Notes under the pieces: generated by a model
What the model was told of the DNA's origin: nothing
What the model saw: the letters and a program-made list of their open reading frames with translations, nothing else
Database searches by the model: none
Program-made: the position numbers and the translations under genes
Assembly: GCF_018327685.1 (NCBI RefSeq)
Contig: NZ_BNEL01000001.1
Location: forward strand, 868,001-932,000
Reading direction: 5' to 3'
Source: Streptomyces sp. TS71-3
GTDB lineage: Bacteria; Actinomycetota; Actinomycetes; Streptomycetales; Streptomycetaceae
Length of the DNA stretch: 64,000 bases
Shown here: one piece after another, positions 33,701 to 43,146 of the stretch
Layout of the letters: every line of letters begins with the position of its first letter
Position numbering within the stretch: the first letter of the stretch is position 1

Positions 33701-36317
33701 AGGGGATGCTGGGCCGGGTCGGGTCCACCTCGCCGATGGGGTGGGCGATGGACCAGATGGCGCCCTCCGTCGCGCCCCCCAGCGAGACCACGTCGAGTCC
33801 CGGCAGCAGGGCGCGTGCCTCGTCGGGCAGGGCCACGGGTATCCAGTCGCCCGAGAGCAGGGCGAGCCGGGGCCCGGCCGCCGTCCACGCGTCGGTGTCG
33901 CCGCGCAGCCAGTCGCAGAGCATCCCCAACTGACCGGGTACGGAGTTCCACACCGTGACGCCCTCGTCGGCGATCAGCTCGGCCCAGTGCGAGGGGTCCC
34001 CGCGCCGCTCGGCGGCCGGCAGCACGAGGGCGCCGCCCACCGACAGCGGCCCGAAGACGTCGTACACCGACAGGTCGAAACCGAGCCCGGCCAGGCCGAG
34101 CACGCGGTCCTTCGGGCCCACGTCGAAACGGGTGTTGACGTCCTGGACGGTGTTGGCCGCCGCCCGATGGCTGATCATCACGCCCTTCGGGGTGCCGGTC
34201 GAACCGGAGGTGTAGATGACGTACGCCAGATCGTCGGGGCCGGTGTCAGGCGCCGGGTCTCCGGAACCGGTGAGTGGCCCCGCGGCGCCGGGACCTGTGC
34301 CGGATGGGAGCTCGTGATCCCCTTCTGCCGGAAGCTCGTCCACGGAGACCGCGCGCAGGCCTTGTGGCAGGTCGTCCGCCTCTGCCAGCCAGGACTGCGT
34401 CAGCACCGTCCGGGCGCCCGCGTCCGCGAGCATGGTGTCCCGGCGGGCCGCGGGCTGTGCACTGTCGACGGGCACGTACGCGCCGCCGGCCAGCAGTACA
34501 CCGAGCACGGCGGCGACCTGCTCCCAGCCCTTGTCCATCCACACCGCGACCGTCTCGGCAGGACGCAGACCGCCAAGCTGCCGCGCCACCTGCCGGGCGC
34601 GATCCGCGAGCTGGGCGTACGTCAGGTCGCGCTCCGGTGTGCGCACGGCGAGGGCGTCCGGCGTGCGCAGGGCCTGCGCGAAGAACGGCTCGTGCAGCAG
34701 GCCGTCGGGAAGTGGCCCCTGGGTGCCGTTGACCAGTGCTCTGCGCTCCGTCTGCTCGGCGGGCAGCTCCACGCGGGCCGGACGGTGCCAGGCCCCGGCG
34801 TCCGCGGCGAGGTGCTCGACCAGGGTGACCCAGGCGTTGAACATGGCCTCGGGCATGCCCTCGGGGAGGACGCCGTCCCGCACGTCCCAGGAGAGGGCGA
34901 GCACGTCCCCGCGGGTCATCGCCTGGCAGTCGAGCCAGACCTGCGGGGTCTGGGTGGCCGCGTAGCCGACCTCACGCGGCACCGCCGCGCCGGGGTCCTG
35001 TCCGAGTGCGCTGGTGAAGACCACCGGCATCAGCACCGGCTCCCCGGCCCGGCGGGAGAGCTCGGCCAGCACCTCGGAGCCGGTGAAGAGGGGGTGCGCC
35101 AGGTCGTCGAGCAGCTGACCGCCAAGGGCGCGGGCCCGGTCGGCGAAGCTCGTGGCGAGGCCGGTGAGATCTACGGCCAGCAGTTCCAGGGCGGTGAAGT
35201 CCCCGACGATCCGGTCGATCTCGTCGTGCAGCGCCAGGCGCTGCACCGTGGGCACGTTGAGTGTGAAGCGGGGGGTGCGCGACCACCTTCCGACCACCTC
35301 CGCGTAGGCGGTGAGCAGCACCGTGGAGACGGGCACGCCGTGCGCGGCGGCGTACTCGCCGAGGGCGCGCGCGGTGTCCCCGTCCAGCAGCCGTTCGTGG
35401 CGGGCGAAGCGCACCGGGCCCCCGCCGGCGGGCGCGGCGGGTGCGGCCCAGCCCTCCGCCAGGGGAAGCTCCGGCGCGGCGGGCAGGTCGGTTAGCCGGT
35501 CCGTCCAGTACGTGCGGTCGGCGGCGTACTGCGGGCTCTCGGTGAGCGACCGCCGGGCCAGGACGTAGTCGCGGAAGGTGGCGGTGAGCGGGGTCAGCTC
35601 GGCGGCCGGGTCGGACAGCAGGCGCTGGAACTCGGCGAGCAGCAGCCGCAGGCCGGCGTGGTCGACGATCAGCATGTCGAAGGAGAGGTGCAGCACCGCG
35701 TGCCCGGGACATCGAGTCAGGTGCAGCCGGTAGAGGGGCCATGCGTCGGTGGGCCCGGTGCGGTGCGAGAGCCGGTCGCGGACCCGCGCGACCTCGGCGT
35801 CGAGATCGGGCCGGCTCGTGACCTCGCTGACCGGTACCTCGATGGCGGGGACCTCGGGGAGCACCTGCTGGTAGCCGTCGGGGTGTACGACGGCGCGCAG
35901 CATGTCGTGCCGCGCGGTGAGCGTGTTCCAGGCGTCCGCCACCCGGGCGGGGTCGAGGTCGGGATCGCCGAGTTCGACGTAGGTGTGGCAGGCGATGCCG
36001 CCGTAGGCGTAGGCGTCGGTGCGGCCGAGCAGGTAGGCGGTCTGCAGGTCGGTGAGGGGGAACGGCTCGTGGTGCTCTGCCGCATCGTGCCGGAGCACTG
36101 GCTGCCGGGCCGCCCTGGCCAGTTCGGCGAGGAGGGCCTCCTTGCGGTCACGTAGTTCGGCGAGGCGCTGTTCGGTGAGGTAGCCCTTGGGGGCGCGGTA
36201 GCGGAGGCGGTCGCCCTCGGCCCACAGTTCCACTCCGTCACGCCCGTAGCGGGCGATCAGCTCGGCGGCGGACGTTCCTTCGGTGCCGGATGCTTCTTCG
36301 GTGTCCTGCGCGTTCAC
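30729..36317 (-). CDS. NRPS2: docking-Cy-A(Cys)-MT-PCP-TE
   Basis: A 1862-aa synthetase. A TubC-like docking domain (about 15-65, 'AAELIARYGRDGVELWAEG') is followed by a heterocyclisation domain (about 86-515) with DxxxxD in SFDMLIVDHAGL. An adenylation domain (core YVIYTSGSTGTPKG near 700) carries specificity residues starting D-L-Y-N-L-S (FDLSVYD, VWNSVP, LLSGDWI), as in cysteine-activating domains. A methyltransferase is inserted between A8 and A10 (LEVGGGVGGTTDEL near 1209). A carrier (FFALGGDSLL, Ser near 1490) and a thioesterase (about 1560-1862) end the protein. The thioesterase nucleophile elbow reads VVGYCLGGLIA, with Cys in place of Ser, and the His is in 'IPGDHFSCMS'. It adds and cyclises the third cysteine and releases the product. 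The GTG start overlaps the NRPS1 stop. Confidence 0.92.
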   Translation of the reverse strand: MNAQDTEEASGTEGTSAAELIARYGRDGVELWAEGDRLRYRAPKGYLTEQRLAELRDRKEALLAELARAARQPVLRHDAAEHHEPFPLTDLQTAYLLGRTDAYAYGGIACHTYVELGDPDLDPARVADAWNTLTARHDMLRAVVHPDGYQQVLPEVPAIEVPVSEVTSRPDLDAEVARVRDRLSHRTGPTDAWPLYRLHLTRCPGHAVLHLSFDMLIVDHAGLRLLLAEFQRLLSDPAAELTPLTATFRDYVLARRSLTESPQYAADRTYWTDRLTDLPAAPELPLAEGWAAPAAPAGGGPVRFARHERLLDGDTARALGEYAAAHGVPVSTVLLTAYAEVVGRWSRTPRFTLNVPTVQRLALHDEIDRIVGDFTALELLAVDLTGLATSFADRARALGGQLLDDLAHPLFTGSEVLAELSRRAGEPVLMPVVFTSALGQDPGAAVPREVGYAATQTPQVWLDCQAMTRGDVLALSWDVRDGVLPEGMPEAMFNAWVTLVEHLAADAGAWHRPARVELPAEQTERRALVNGTQGPLPDGLLHEPFFAQALRTPDALAVRTPERDLTYAQLADRARQVARQLGGLRPAETVAVWMDKGWEQVAAVLGVLLAGGAYVPVDSAQPAARRDTMLADAGARTVLTQSWLAEADDLPQGLRAVSVDELPAEGDHELPSGTGPGAAGPLTGSGDPAPDTGPDDLAYVIYTSGSTGTPKGVMISHRAAANTVQDVNTRFDVGPKDRVLGLAGLGFDLSVYDVFGPLSVGGALVLPAAERRGDPSHWAELIADEGVTVWNSVPGQLGMLCDWLRGDTDAWTAAGPRLALLSGDWIPVALPDEARALLPGLDVVSLGGATEGAIWSIAHPIGEVDPTRPSIPYGRPLTNQTFHVLDQALLPRPDWVPGELCIGGAGVALGYLGDPERTAERFITHPETGERLYRTGDFGRHLPGGDIEFLGRRDAQVKIRGYRIELAEVETAVQAHPSVAAGAVVVDDSASGGRRLAAFVEPARVTPAADGARIAEAVYGAAAEAVRTASEHVDAERLATFLRVLDEAALNAMASALEPAFADAGPRTAEQVCAALRATPRHRHMVRRWLRALVAEGRLDHDPAADAYRGLRLPDTGDGAAAWERAAELEREVGWSSRLLEVMRTCADRLPELVSGEADIRALLFPGAALDAADAAYRDNLAIRHLNQALAAALREIAGAHLGEERLRVLEVGGGVGGTTDELVAGLAEFGVEYTFTDASPFFLQEAGERYADQPWIRCRRLDIDSEPREQGFLPNSYDVVVCANTLHATADTDAAVRRLRELLVPGGHLLFVENTRDDHYPLQVSMEFLEVAGREWTDLRTAAGQSFLTRAQWTELLDRHGATGVAVLPEPGDPLAATGQELVLARVKTDRAPLTVGELARAAANRLPEYMVPSVWQIVDALPRTANGKTDRGRLASWLPGEADRAAEQPGSGAEQPLDDLERELADLWSRLLGVVRVGRQDDFFALGGDSLLVARMVGQLREHVPQAAGLEWEVVLRHLLRQPTVAGLAAFLREVAGEPVAPTAAPGNPVVHLHGSGSPEEPTTVLVHAGTGTIMPYRGLVTELRRRSRGTATVVGLELPDPAGFLADSPDGQIEQLAAGYAKELLAGGCRTFHVVGYCLGGLIATEVARNLAESGAEVADLTVISSHSPRFRLEDELITEYSFAVMMGIAPADLGFPADELRVAAAAEAALEKTPDLLPDGSIAALDGSLADVADSFSALAAVPRATRILRMCEAVPGPAGTYTPEHMTRLFRAFRQSVFAITRYDAEPYAGDITFLRHGGAYPFPGSKEAVTRYWEDLVLGELRILDIPGDHFSCMSVEHAPGLLALLDRLTGGAVTR

Positions 36318-39300
36318 AGCTCTCCTGTTTCGGTGTCGTGCCCCGGGGCGGCGAGGGCCGCAGTGACCTCGGCGGCGAGGGCGGCGAGCGTGGGGGCAGC
36401 CAGTAGTGCCCGGACGGGGATGCGTGCGCCGAGGCGGCGTTCGACGGCGGCGACCACGCGGATCGCGGTGAGGCTGTCGCCGCCGAGGGTGAAGAAGTTG
36501 GCGTCACGGCCGTGGACCGGGCCCGGCAGGACGGCCTGCCACAGCTCGGCGAGTTCGGCTTCGATCCCCTTCCGGGGCGGCTCCGCGTCCGTGGCCGTGG
36601 TGCCGTCCGTACCGGCGGAACCTTCGGCGAGGGCGATCAGCGCGTGGCGGTCCACCTTGCCGTTGGCGGTCAGCGGCAGCTCCGCCAGGGTCTCGACGGA
36701 GGTGGGAAGCGCGTACGGGGCGAGCCGCTCGGCCAGCCACGGGCGCAGCCAGGCGGCGGGCGGCCCGCCGTCGGGCGCGGAGCCGGTGGGGACGGTGAAG
36801 GCGGCAAGCCGGCGGGCTTCCCGCGGGCCCACCGCCACCACCGCGGCGCGGGCGACGCCCGGGTGGGCCGCGAGGGCGGCCTCGACCTCGCCGGCTTCGA
36901 TCCGGTGTCCCGCGATCTTCATCTGCTGGTCGGTGCGGCCGAGGAACTCGATCGTCCCGCCGGGCCGGTAGCGGCCCAGGTCCCCGGTGCGGTACCAGCG
37001 CTCCCCGCCGCGGGTGACGAACTTGGCCGCGGTCCGCTCGGCGTCGCCGAGGTAGCCCTCGGCGAGTCCGGCGCCGCCGATCCAGAGCTCACCGGGCACC
37101 CAGTCCGGGCAGTCTCGGCCCTGCGGATCGCAGACGCGGTAGCGCTGCCCGGTGAGCGGGTGGCCGTAGGGCACGGACGGCCAGCCGGGGTCGACCGCCC
37201 CGCCTTCGACCTCGTGGGTGTTGGACCAGATGGATGCCTCGGTCGCGCCGCCCATGGCGATGAAGTGACACCCGCCGCCGGCGCGCTCCATCAGCCGCCC
37301 AGGCAGGTCGAGGCCTATCCAGTCGCCGGAGAGCAGGGCGGTGCGCAGGCCGGTGAGGGCGCGGTCCCCTGCGCGCTCGTCCGCCGAGAGCAGCAGGTCG
37401 AGCAGGGCGGGCACGGTGTTCCAGACCGTCACGCCGTGCTCGCGCAGCAGCGCCCGCCAGCTCCGCGGCTCGCGCCGCTGCTCCTCGGTGGGCAGGACCA
37501 GCGCGCCTCCGGCCGCGAGCAGCCCGAAGATGTCGTACACCGAGAGGTCGAAGTCCAGCGCGGAGAGCGCCATGACCCGGTCGTGGCCCCCGATGCCGTG
37601 CCGGGCGTTGATGCCGGCCACGGTGTTCCAGGCGGCAGCGTGGCTGATCGGCACCCCTTTCGGTTCTCCGGTGGAGCCGGAGGTGAAGATGATGTACGCC
37701 AGCGCGTCCGGTGCCGTCGGCAGCGGCGCCTCGGCCGCGTCGCAGGCCATCGCCTCGCGTGGCGTCAGCACCCGGACAGAGCCCGCTGCCTGCTCGTCCT
37801 CCGCGATGGCGACCCGGATCCCGGCCGCGCGTCGGACGCACTCGCGGCGGGTCGCCGGCTGCTCCACGCCGATCGGAACGTAGACGGCTCCGGCGGCCAG
37901 CACGCCGAGCACGGCGATGACCTGCTCGGGCCCCTTCGGCAGGGTGACCGCGACCGGGTCCCCCTCCGCCACCCCGCTGCTGCGCAGGGCCCGAGCGGTG
38001 CGCAGCGCGGCCTGCGCCGTCTCGCCGTAGCTGAGGGTGCGACCGTCCGCGGCGATGAGCGCGGCCCGATCCGGTTCCGCGGCGGCGCGGGCGAAGAACG
38101 CCTCGTGCAGCGGGCGGGGCGCGGTGGGCGGGGTGGCGTTGAGCTCGGCGCGCCGGGCCCGCTGCCCCGGCGGCAGCAGGTCGGGCACCGGCGCGTCCCA
38201 GTCGCCGCGGGCGAGGTGGTGCAGCAGTCGGGCGTGCGCGGCCGCCATCTCGTCCAGGACGCCGGGGGAGAACAGCTCCTCCACCGCGTCCCAGGTGACG
38301 ACCAGCGCGCCGTTCTCCTCGGTGACCTGGTGGTCCAGGCTCACCTGCGGTGTCTGGGTGACGCCCCACACCCGTTCCGGGAAGCCCTTGCCGGGGTCGG
38401 CGAGCGCGGCGTCGCCCACCCCGAGCGCGCTGGTGAAGACCACCGGCGCCGCGGGGTCCACGGTGCCGGTGCGGCGGGCGAGTTCACGCAGCAGCCAGGT
38501 GGCGGGCACGTCCTGATGGTCGAGGTCCTCGGCCAGGCGGCGTTGCAGCCCGCGCAGTGCGGGCAGCCACGGTCCCGGCGTTCGGTGGTATCCGGCGAGG
38601 GAGAGCGAGGTGAAGTCGCCCACCACCCGGTGCACGTGGGGGTGGATCTCGTGGCGGTTGAAGAGGGTGAGCGTGATGGCCACCGCGTCCGTGCCGCTCC
38701 ACGCCGCGAGCGTCTCACCGTAGGCGGCGAGCAGTACGGCGGAGGGGGTGAGGCCGTGCCGCACGGCACCCGCCTTGACGGCCTGCCAGGATGCGGCGTC
38801 GAGCGCGGTGCGGCGCCGGGCGAATCGCGGCCGTTCCACCGCGGCGGGCTCGGTGCGGTAGGGGAGCCGGGGCGCGGGAGGCAGCGCCTCCAGGCGGGAG
38901 CGCCAGTGGGCGCGGGTCGCTTCGGCCGCCGCCGGGTCGGCGGCGGCTCGGGCGGCCAGAGCCGACTGGTAGTCGCGGTAGGTGAGGTCGAGCGCCGGAA
39001 GCACGGCCGAGGGGTCGGCGTAGAGCGTGCCCCACTCGGTGTAGAGGGTGACGATGGAGAGGGCGTCCAGCACCACGTAGTCGAGGCCCACGCCGAGGCG
39101 GGTGCGCACCGCCCCCGACCGGTCCCGGTAGCGCACCGCGCGGAGGTCGAAGAGCGGCCAGCGGGCGGGGTCGCGGATCTCGTGCGACATCGCCCCGCGC
39201 AGCTCCGCCACCGCGTCCTGCCCGGCCTCGTGCGGTGTGCCGGTCACGTCCCGCACCGGGATGTGGAACGGGGCCACCTCGGCCTCGGGCAGCACACGCT

Positions 39301-42300
39301 GGGTGCCGTCCTCGATGACGGCGCGCAGCATGTCGTGCCGGCGTACCAGGGCCTGCCAGGCGCGCTCCAGGCGCTCCAGGTCGGCGTCCTCACCGTCGAA
39401 CTCGCTGTAGTGCCAGGTCCCCACGCCCCCGAGGGTGAAACCGGAGTCCCGTCCGGTGACGTAGGCGGTCTGCACCTCGGTGAGCGGGAAGGGCCGGTGG
39501 GCGAGTGCCGGGTCGCAGGCCACCTCGGGAACGATCGGTGCAGGGGAGGAGGGACGGTTGAGCCGGGCCGCGAAGTCGTGGAGCACCGGCGCGGCGAACA
39601 GGTCGGCGACCGCCGCACCGGCGAACCCCTGGGCCCGCAGCCGGGAGACGACACGGGTGGCGACCAGGGAGTCGCCGCCCAGGGCGAAGAAGGAGTCCTC
39701 CCTGACCACGCCGGGCCGCCCGAGCAGTTCAGCCCACAGCTCGGCGACCGCTTCTTCGAAGGCCCCCACGGGTTGCTCACCCGCGACCTCGCGGCCGTCC
39801 CGGAGATCGTGGGCCTCCAGGAGCCCGCGTACGGCCGCGCGGTCCAGCTTCGCGTTGGCGGTCAGCGGCAGGGACGGCAGGACCAGCACGGCGTCCGGCC
39901 GCAGGTAGGGCGGCAGCCGGTCGGCCGCCCAGGCCGTCAGCTCCTCGGCGGTGGGGGAGTCCGGCGAGACCGCGGCCCCCAACCGGTCGCCGCCCGTGCC
40001 GTGGATCACCACGGCAACGGCCTGCTGGACACCGGGGCAGGTCTGCAGCACGGCCTCGATCTCACCGAGTTCGACGCGGTGGCCGCGGATCTTCACCTGG
40101 TGGTCGGTCCGTCCGAGGAATTCGAGGGTGCCGTCGGGCCGGTAGCGGGCCCGGTCGCCGCTGCGGTACCAGCGCTCGCCGCGGTCGGTGACGAAGCGGG
40201 CGGCGGTGCGCTCGGGGTCGCCCCGGTAGCCGGTGGCCAGGCTCCGGCCGCCGATCCACAGCTCGCCGGGGACGAGGGTGGGCCGGTCATGCCCGCGCTC
40301 GTCGACGACCCGGGTCCGGACGTTGCGCAGCGGCACACCCCAGGGGATGGATCGCCATGCGGGGTCGACGTGGCCGCCGGTGACCTCGAAGACGGTGGAG
40401 TGGATGGCCGCCTCGGTCATCCCGCCCAGCGCCACGAACCGGCACCCGGGGGCAGCCGCGTGCAGCTGAGCGGGCTGGTCCATGCCCACCCAGTCACCGC
40501 CGAGCAGGGCCAGGCGCAGCGAGTCCAGTTGCCCTGGCGCCGTGGCGGCGGCGAGCAGGAGGTCAAGCAGCGCGGGAACGCAGTTGACGATGGTCACCCC
40601 GTGCTCTCGCACCGCGTCGGCCCAGCGCGCCGGGTCCCGCCGTTCCGCCTCACCGACCGCCACCACCCGCCCGCCGACCGACAGCGGCGCGAAGACGTCG
40701 AACACCGACAGGTCGAAGTCGAGCGCGGAGAGCGCGAGCACCGCGTCGTCAGGTCCGGTGTCGAAGAGGTAGGCCAGCGCGTCGAGGGTGTTCACCGCCG
40801 CCTGGTGGGGCACCTCGACGCCCTTGGGCTCTCCGGTCGATCCAGAGGTGAACAGCAGGTAGGCCGGGTCCTCCGGGCGAGCCCCGGACACCGGAGCGGG
40901 CTCCGCCCGCGCCGCCTCGCTCAGCCGCAGCACCGCCACACCGCCGGCACGCTCGACCAGCGGTGCGTGCTCGTCGTCGGTGACGGCCACGGCTGCGTTG
41001 GAGAGCCGGTGGATCAGCTCCCGGCGCGCCGCGGGCTGGTCCACGCCGACGGGCACGTAGGCAGCGCCGGCCGCCAGCACTCCGAGCACCGCTGTGATCT
41101 GCGCGGCCCCCTTGGGCAGGGTGACGGCCACGGTGTCCCCGCGCCGCACACCGAGCGCGCCCAGCGCGCCCGCCACCCGCCGTGCCGCCAGGGCCAGTTG
41201 CGCGTAGCAGAGCGTCGAGCCGTCCTCCGTGACGACGGCCGTGCGCTGCGGATGCTCCTCCGCGAGCGCGAAGAACCGGTCGTGCAGGGCGTACGCGGGT
41301 GGCGCGCTGTCCGGCTGCGGGGAGCGGGAGCGCGCTTCGAGGTCGGCCTCGGCCGGCAGCGGCGCGACCGGCGCCCGCCAGGGGTCCTTGGAACCCGCCT
41401 TGGGCCCTGCGGATGCGGTGACCAGGCCGTCGACGACGTCCAGGTACGCCGTGAACGCGGCCTCGGGCACGCCGTCCTCGAAGATTCCCTCTCTGACGTC
41501 CCAGTTGAGCAGCAGCCCGCCGTCCAGCTCGGTGACCTGGGCGTCCAGCGCCACCTGCGGTCCCTGCGAGATGATGTGGACCGGCTTGCCGAAGGCGCCC
41601 TGTACCTCCTGCTCGAAGATCTCACCCAGTCCGATGGCGCTGGTGTAGACGACGGGAGCGATCACCGGGGCGCCCTGCTGCCTGGCCAGCTCGCGGAGCA
41701 CGTCGACCCCCGAGTGTGCCGCGTGGGCGATACCTTGCCGGATGCCGTCCTGGATGCGGCGGGCCTGCTCGGTGAACGGCAGGTCCTGGCGCAGGTCGGC
41801 GTCCAGCAGTAGCGAGCTGCTGAAGTCCCCGATCATGCCGGCGACATCCGGGGTGATCGGTTCGCGGTCGAAGACCGGCAGGTTGAGCAGGAAACGCCTG
41901 CTGCCGCTCCAGGCCGCCACCGCCTCGGCGAAGGCGGTGGCCAGCACCGCCGCCGGGGTGAGGCCGTGGCTGCGGGCGCCTGTGATCAGGGCATCTTTGG
42001 CCTCGGGGTCCAGCCAGTGGTGCAGACGGCGGGAGCGGGTGAGCGCGGTGTCGGAGGCGGCGACCGGGTGCAGGGGATCGACGGTGAGGGGGAGCAGGGG
42101 CGGCGGGGGAAGATCCGGCAGCCGCTCGGCCCACCAGCGCCCGGCCCGCGACCGCTCGGCGGCCTGGCTCTCGGCGTGGGCGGCGACGTACTCGGGGAAC
42201 TCCAGGCCCAGTTCGGGCAGCGGAGCCGCCGGGTCGTGGTAGAGGTGGCACAGGTCGCGCAGCAGGACGCGGAGGCTGAGGGCGTCCCCGGCCATCATGT

Positions 42301-43030
42301 CGAGGTCGATGTGCAGCCGGGTTCCACCGGCCGGCAGCAGGGTGAGCGCGACCTGGAGCATGTCGCCCGCGGTCACGTCCCGGCGGGCGTGGGTGTACTC
42401 CTGACGGCGCCGGTCCAGCTCGGCGGCCACCGCGCCCTCACCGGCGTCGCGCAGATCGTGGAGGACGAGCCTGGCGCTCGGCACGTCCGCGCCGGCGGGG
42501 GAGATGCGCTGCCTGCCGTCGTCGAAGCTCGCCCGCAGCATGGCGTGGCGGTCGACGAGCGCGCGCAGCGCGCGCCGGAGGCGTTCGGGATCGACTCCCT
42601 CGCCGTCGAGTTCGGTGTAGAAGTGCGGGGCGACGCCGCCCAGCGGCTGGCCGTCCTGGCGGCCGATCCAGTAGGCGTGCTGCATGGTGGCCAGAGGGAA
42701 CGTTTCGTCGTCGTCCCGCGGTCGAGACGAGAGGCTGGTAGCCGGCCGCTCGGCGGGAGCCGGAACGGCCGCCACCGACCGCTCGGTCCGTTCCGCGGCC
42801 GCGAGGAGCGCCACCCATCGGCTGAGCACCGGCTCCTCGACCAGCTCCGCGAAACCGATGCCATGCCCCCTCCCGCGCCACTCCCCGGCCAGGGACATCA
42901 GTGCGAGTGAGTCCAGCCCCTGCTCGAAGAGGTCGCCGTCCGGGTCGAGTTCGTCCGCCGGAATCCGCAGGGCGCGGGCGACGGACTCGCGCACCTGGTG
43001 GAGCGTCAGGGTGGATCTCTCGTCACTCAC
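36314..43030 (-). CDS. NRPS1: ArCP-Cy-A(Cys)-PCP-Cy-A(Cys)-PCP
   Basis: A 2238-aa synthetase. The N-terminal aryl carrier has its phosphopantetheine Ser41 in EQGLDSLALM and would receive salicylate. Two cyclisation domains follow (about 110-540 with DLDMMAGDAL; about 1160-1590 with GLDYVVLDAL), each with DxxxxD. The first adenylation domain (core LLFTSGSTGEPKG near 727) reads D-L-F-N-L-G; the second (core near 1785) reads D-L-Y-N-L-S; both fit cysteine. Carriers have Ser near 1118 (FFALGGDSLV) and 2184 (FFTLGGDSLT). The protein thus builds hydroxyphenyl-bis-thiazoline, as HMWP2 does in yersiniabactin, but has no epimerase or methyltransferase insert. The GTG start lies 20 bp downstream of the Zur-like box, so this gene leads the ten-gene operon. 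Confidence 0.93.
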   Translation of the reverse strand: MSDERSTLTLHQVRESVARALRIPADELDPDGDLFEQGLDSLALMSLAGEWRGRGHGIGFAELVEEPVLSRWVALLAAAERTERSVAAVPAPAERPATSLSSRPRDDDETFPLATMQHAYWIGRQDGQPLGGVAPHFYTELDGEGVDPERLRRALRALVDRHAMLRASFDDGRQRISPAGADVPSARLVLHDLRDAGEGAVAAELDRRRQEYTHARRDVTAGDMLQVALTLLPAGGTRLHIDLDMMAGDALSLRVLLRDLCHLYHDPAAPLPELGLEFPEYVAAHAESQAAERSRAGRWWAERLPDLPPPPLLPLTVDPLHPVAASDTALTRSRRLHHWLDPEAKDALITGARSHGLTPAAVLATAFAEAVAAWSGSRRFLLNLPVFDREPITPDVAGMIGDFSSSLLLDADLRQDLPFTEQARRIQDGIRQGIAHAAHSGVDVLRELARQQGAPVIAPVVYTSAIGLGEIFEQEVQGAFGKPVHIISQGPQVALDAQVTELDGGLLLNWDVREGIFEDGVPEAAFTAYLDVVDGLVTASAGPKAGSKDPWRAPVAPLPAEADLEARSRSPQPDSAPPAYALHDRFFALAEEHPQRTAVVTEDGSTLCYAQLALAARRVAGALGALGVRRGDTVAVTLPKGAAQITAVLGVLAAGAAYVPVGVDQPAARRELIHRLSNAAVAVTDDEHAPLVERAGGVAVLRLSEAARAEPAPVSGARPEDPAYLLFTSGSTGEPKGVEVPHQAAVNTLDALAYLFDTGPDDAVLALSALDFDLSVFDVFAPLSVGGRVVAVGEAERRDPARWADAVREHGVTIVNCVPALLDLLLAAATAPGQLDSLRLALLGGDWVGMDQPAQLHAAAPGCRFVALGGMTEAAIHSTVFEVTGGHVDPAWRSIPWGVPLRNVRTRVVDERGHDRPTLVPGELWIGGRSLATGYRGDPERTAARFVTDRGERWYRSGDRARYRPDGTLEFLGRTDHQVKIRGHRVELGEIEAVLQTCPGVQQAVAVVIHGTGGDRLGAAVSPDSPTAEELTAWAADRLPPYLRPDAVLVLPSLPLTANAKLDRAAVRGLLEAHDLRDGREVAGEQPVGAFEEAVAELWAELLGRPGVVREDSFFALGGDSLVATRVVSRLRAQGFAGAAVADLFAAPVLHDFAARLNRPSSPAPIVPEVACDPALAHRPFPLTEVQTAYVTGRDSGFTLGGVGTWHYSEFDGEDADLERLERAWQALVRRHDMLRAVIEDGTQRVLPEAEVAPFHIPVRDVTGTPHEAGQDAVAELRGAMSHEIRDPARWPLFDLRAVRYRDRSGAVRTRLGVGLDYVVLDALSIVTLYTEWGTLYADPSAVLPALDLTYRDYQSALAARAAADPAAAEATRAHWRSRLEALPPAPRLPYRTEPAAVERPRFARRRTALDAASWQAVKAGAVRHGLTPSAVLLAAYGETLAAWSGTDAVAITLTLFNRHEIHPHVHRVVGDFTSLSLAGYHRTPGPWLPALRGLQRRLAEDLDHQDVPATWLLRELARRTGTVDPAAPVVFTSALGVGDAALADPGKGFPERVWGVTQTPQVSLDHQVTEENGALVVTWDAVEELFSPGVLDEMAAAHARLLHHLARGDWDAPVPDLLPPGQRARRAELNATPPTAPRPLHEAFFARAAAEPDRAALIAADGRTLSYGETAQAALRTARALRSSGVAEGDPVAVTLPKGPEQVIAVLGVLAAGAVYVPIGVEQPATRRECVRRAAGIRVAIAEDEQAAGSVRVLTPREAMACDAAEAPLPTAPDALAYIIFTSGSTGEPKGVPISHAAAWNTVAGINARHGIGGHDRVMALSALDFDLSVYDIFGLLAAGGALVLPTEEQRREPRSWRALLREHGVTVWNTVPALLDLLLSADERAGDRALTGLRTALLSGDWIGLDLPGRLMERAGGGCHFIAMGGATEASIWSNTHEVEGGAVDPGWPSVPYGHPLTGQRYRVCDPQGRDCPDWVPGELWIGGAGLAEGYLGDAERTAAKFVTRGGERWYRTGDLGRYRPGGTIEFLGRTDQQMKIAGHRIEAGEVEAALAAHPGVARAAVVAVGPREARRLAAFTVPTGSAPDGGPPAAWLRPWLAERLAPYALPTSVETLAELPLTANGKVDRHALIALAEGSAGTDGTTATDAEPPRKGIEAELAELWQAVLPGPVHGRDANFFTLGGDSLTAIRVVAAVERRLGARIPVRALLAAPTLAALAAEVTAALAAPGHDTETGEL

Positions 43031-43049
43031 CCAGGCCGCCTTTCATTAA

Positions 43050-43064
43050 TAGAAATGATTTTCA
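43050..43064. promoter_or_regulatory. Candidate Zur box in the NRPS/ligase divergent promoter
   Basis: On the minus strand TGAAAATCATTTCTA matches 13 of 15 positions of TGAAAATCATTTTCA, and AATGA-TTT-TCATT forms an internal dyad. Surrounding DNA (43041-43075) is AT-rich. It is 20 bp from the NRPS1 start and 83 bp from the ligase start, so one bound dimer could silence both directions. It does not resemble the DmdR iron box (TTAGGTTAGGCTCACC type). Confidence 0.7.
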
Positions 43065-43146
43065 TTGCAATGTAGCGTAGACCTCGCCTCGGGAGAAGCA
43101 CCAGCCCCAGGCGAGAAGATCCCGGAGCGCACCAGGAGGAAGCGCC

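Noticed and set aside
43041..43075. Iron box (DmdR1) for the NRPS promoter
   Set aside because: The dyad lacks the TTAGGTTAGGCTCACC-type pattern and matches a Zur-type site far better.
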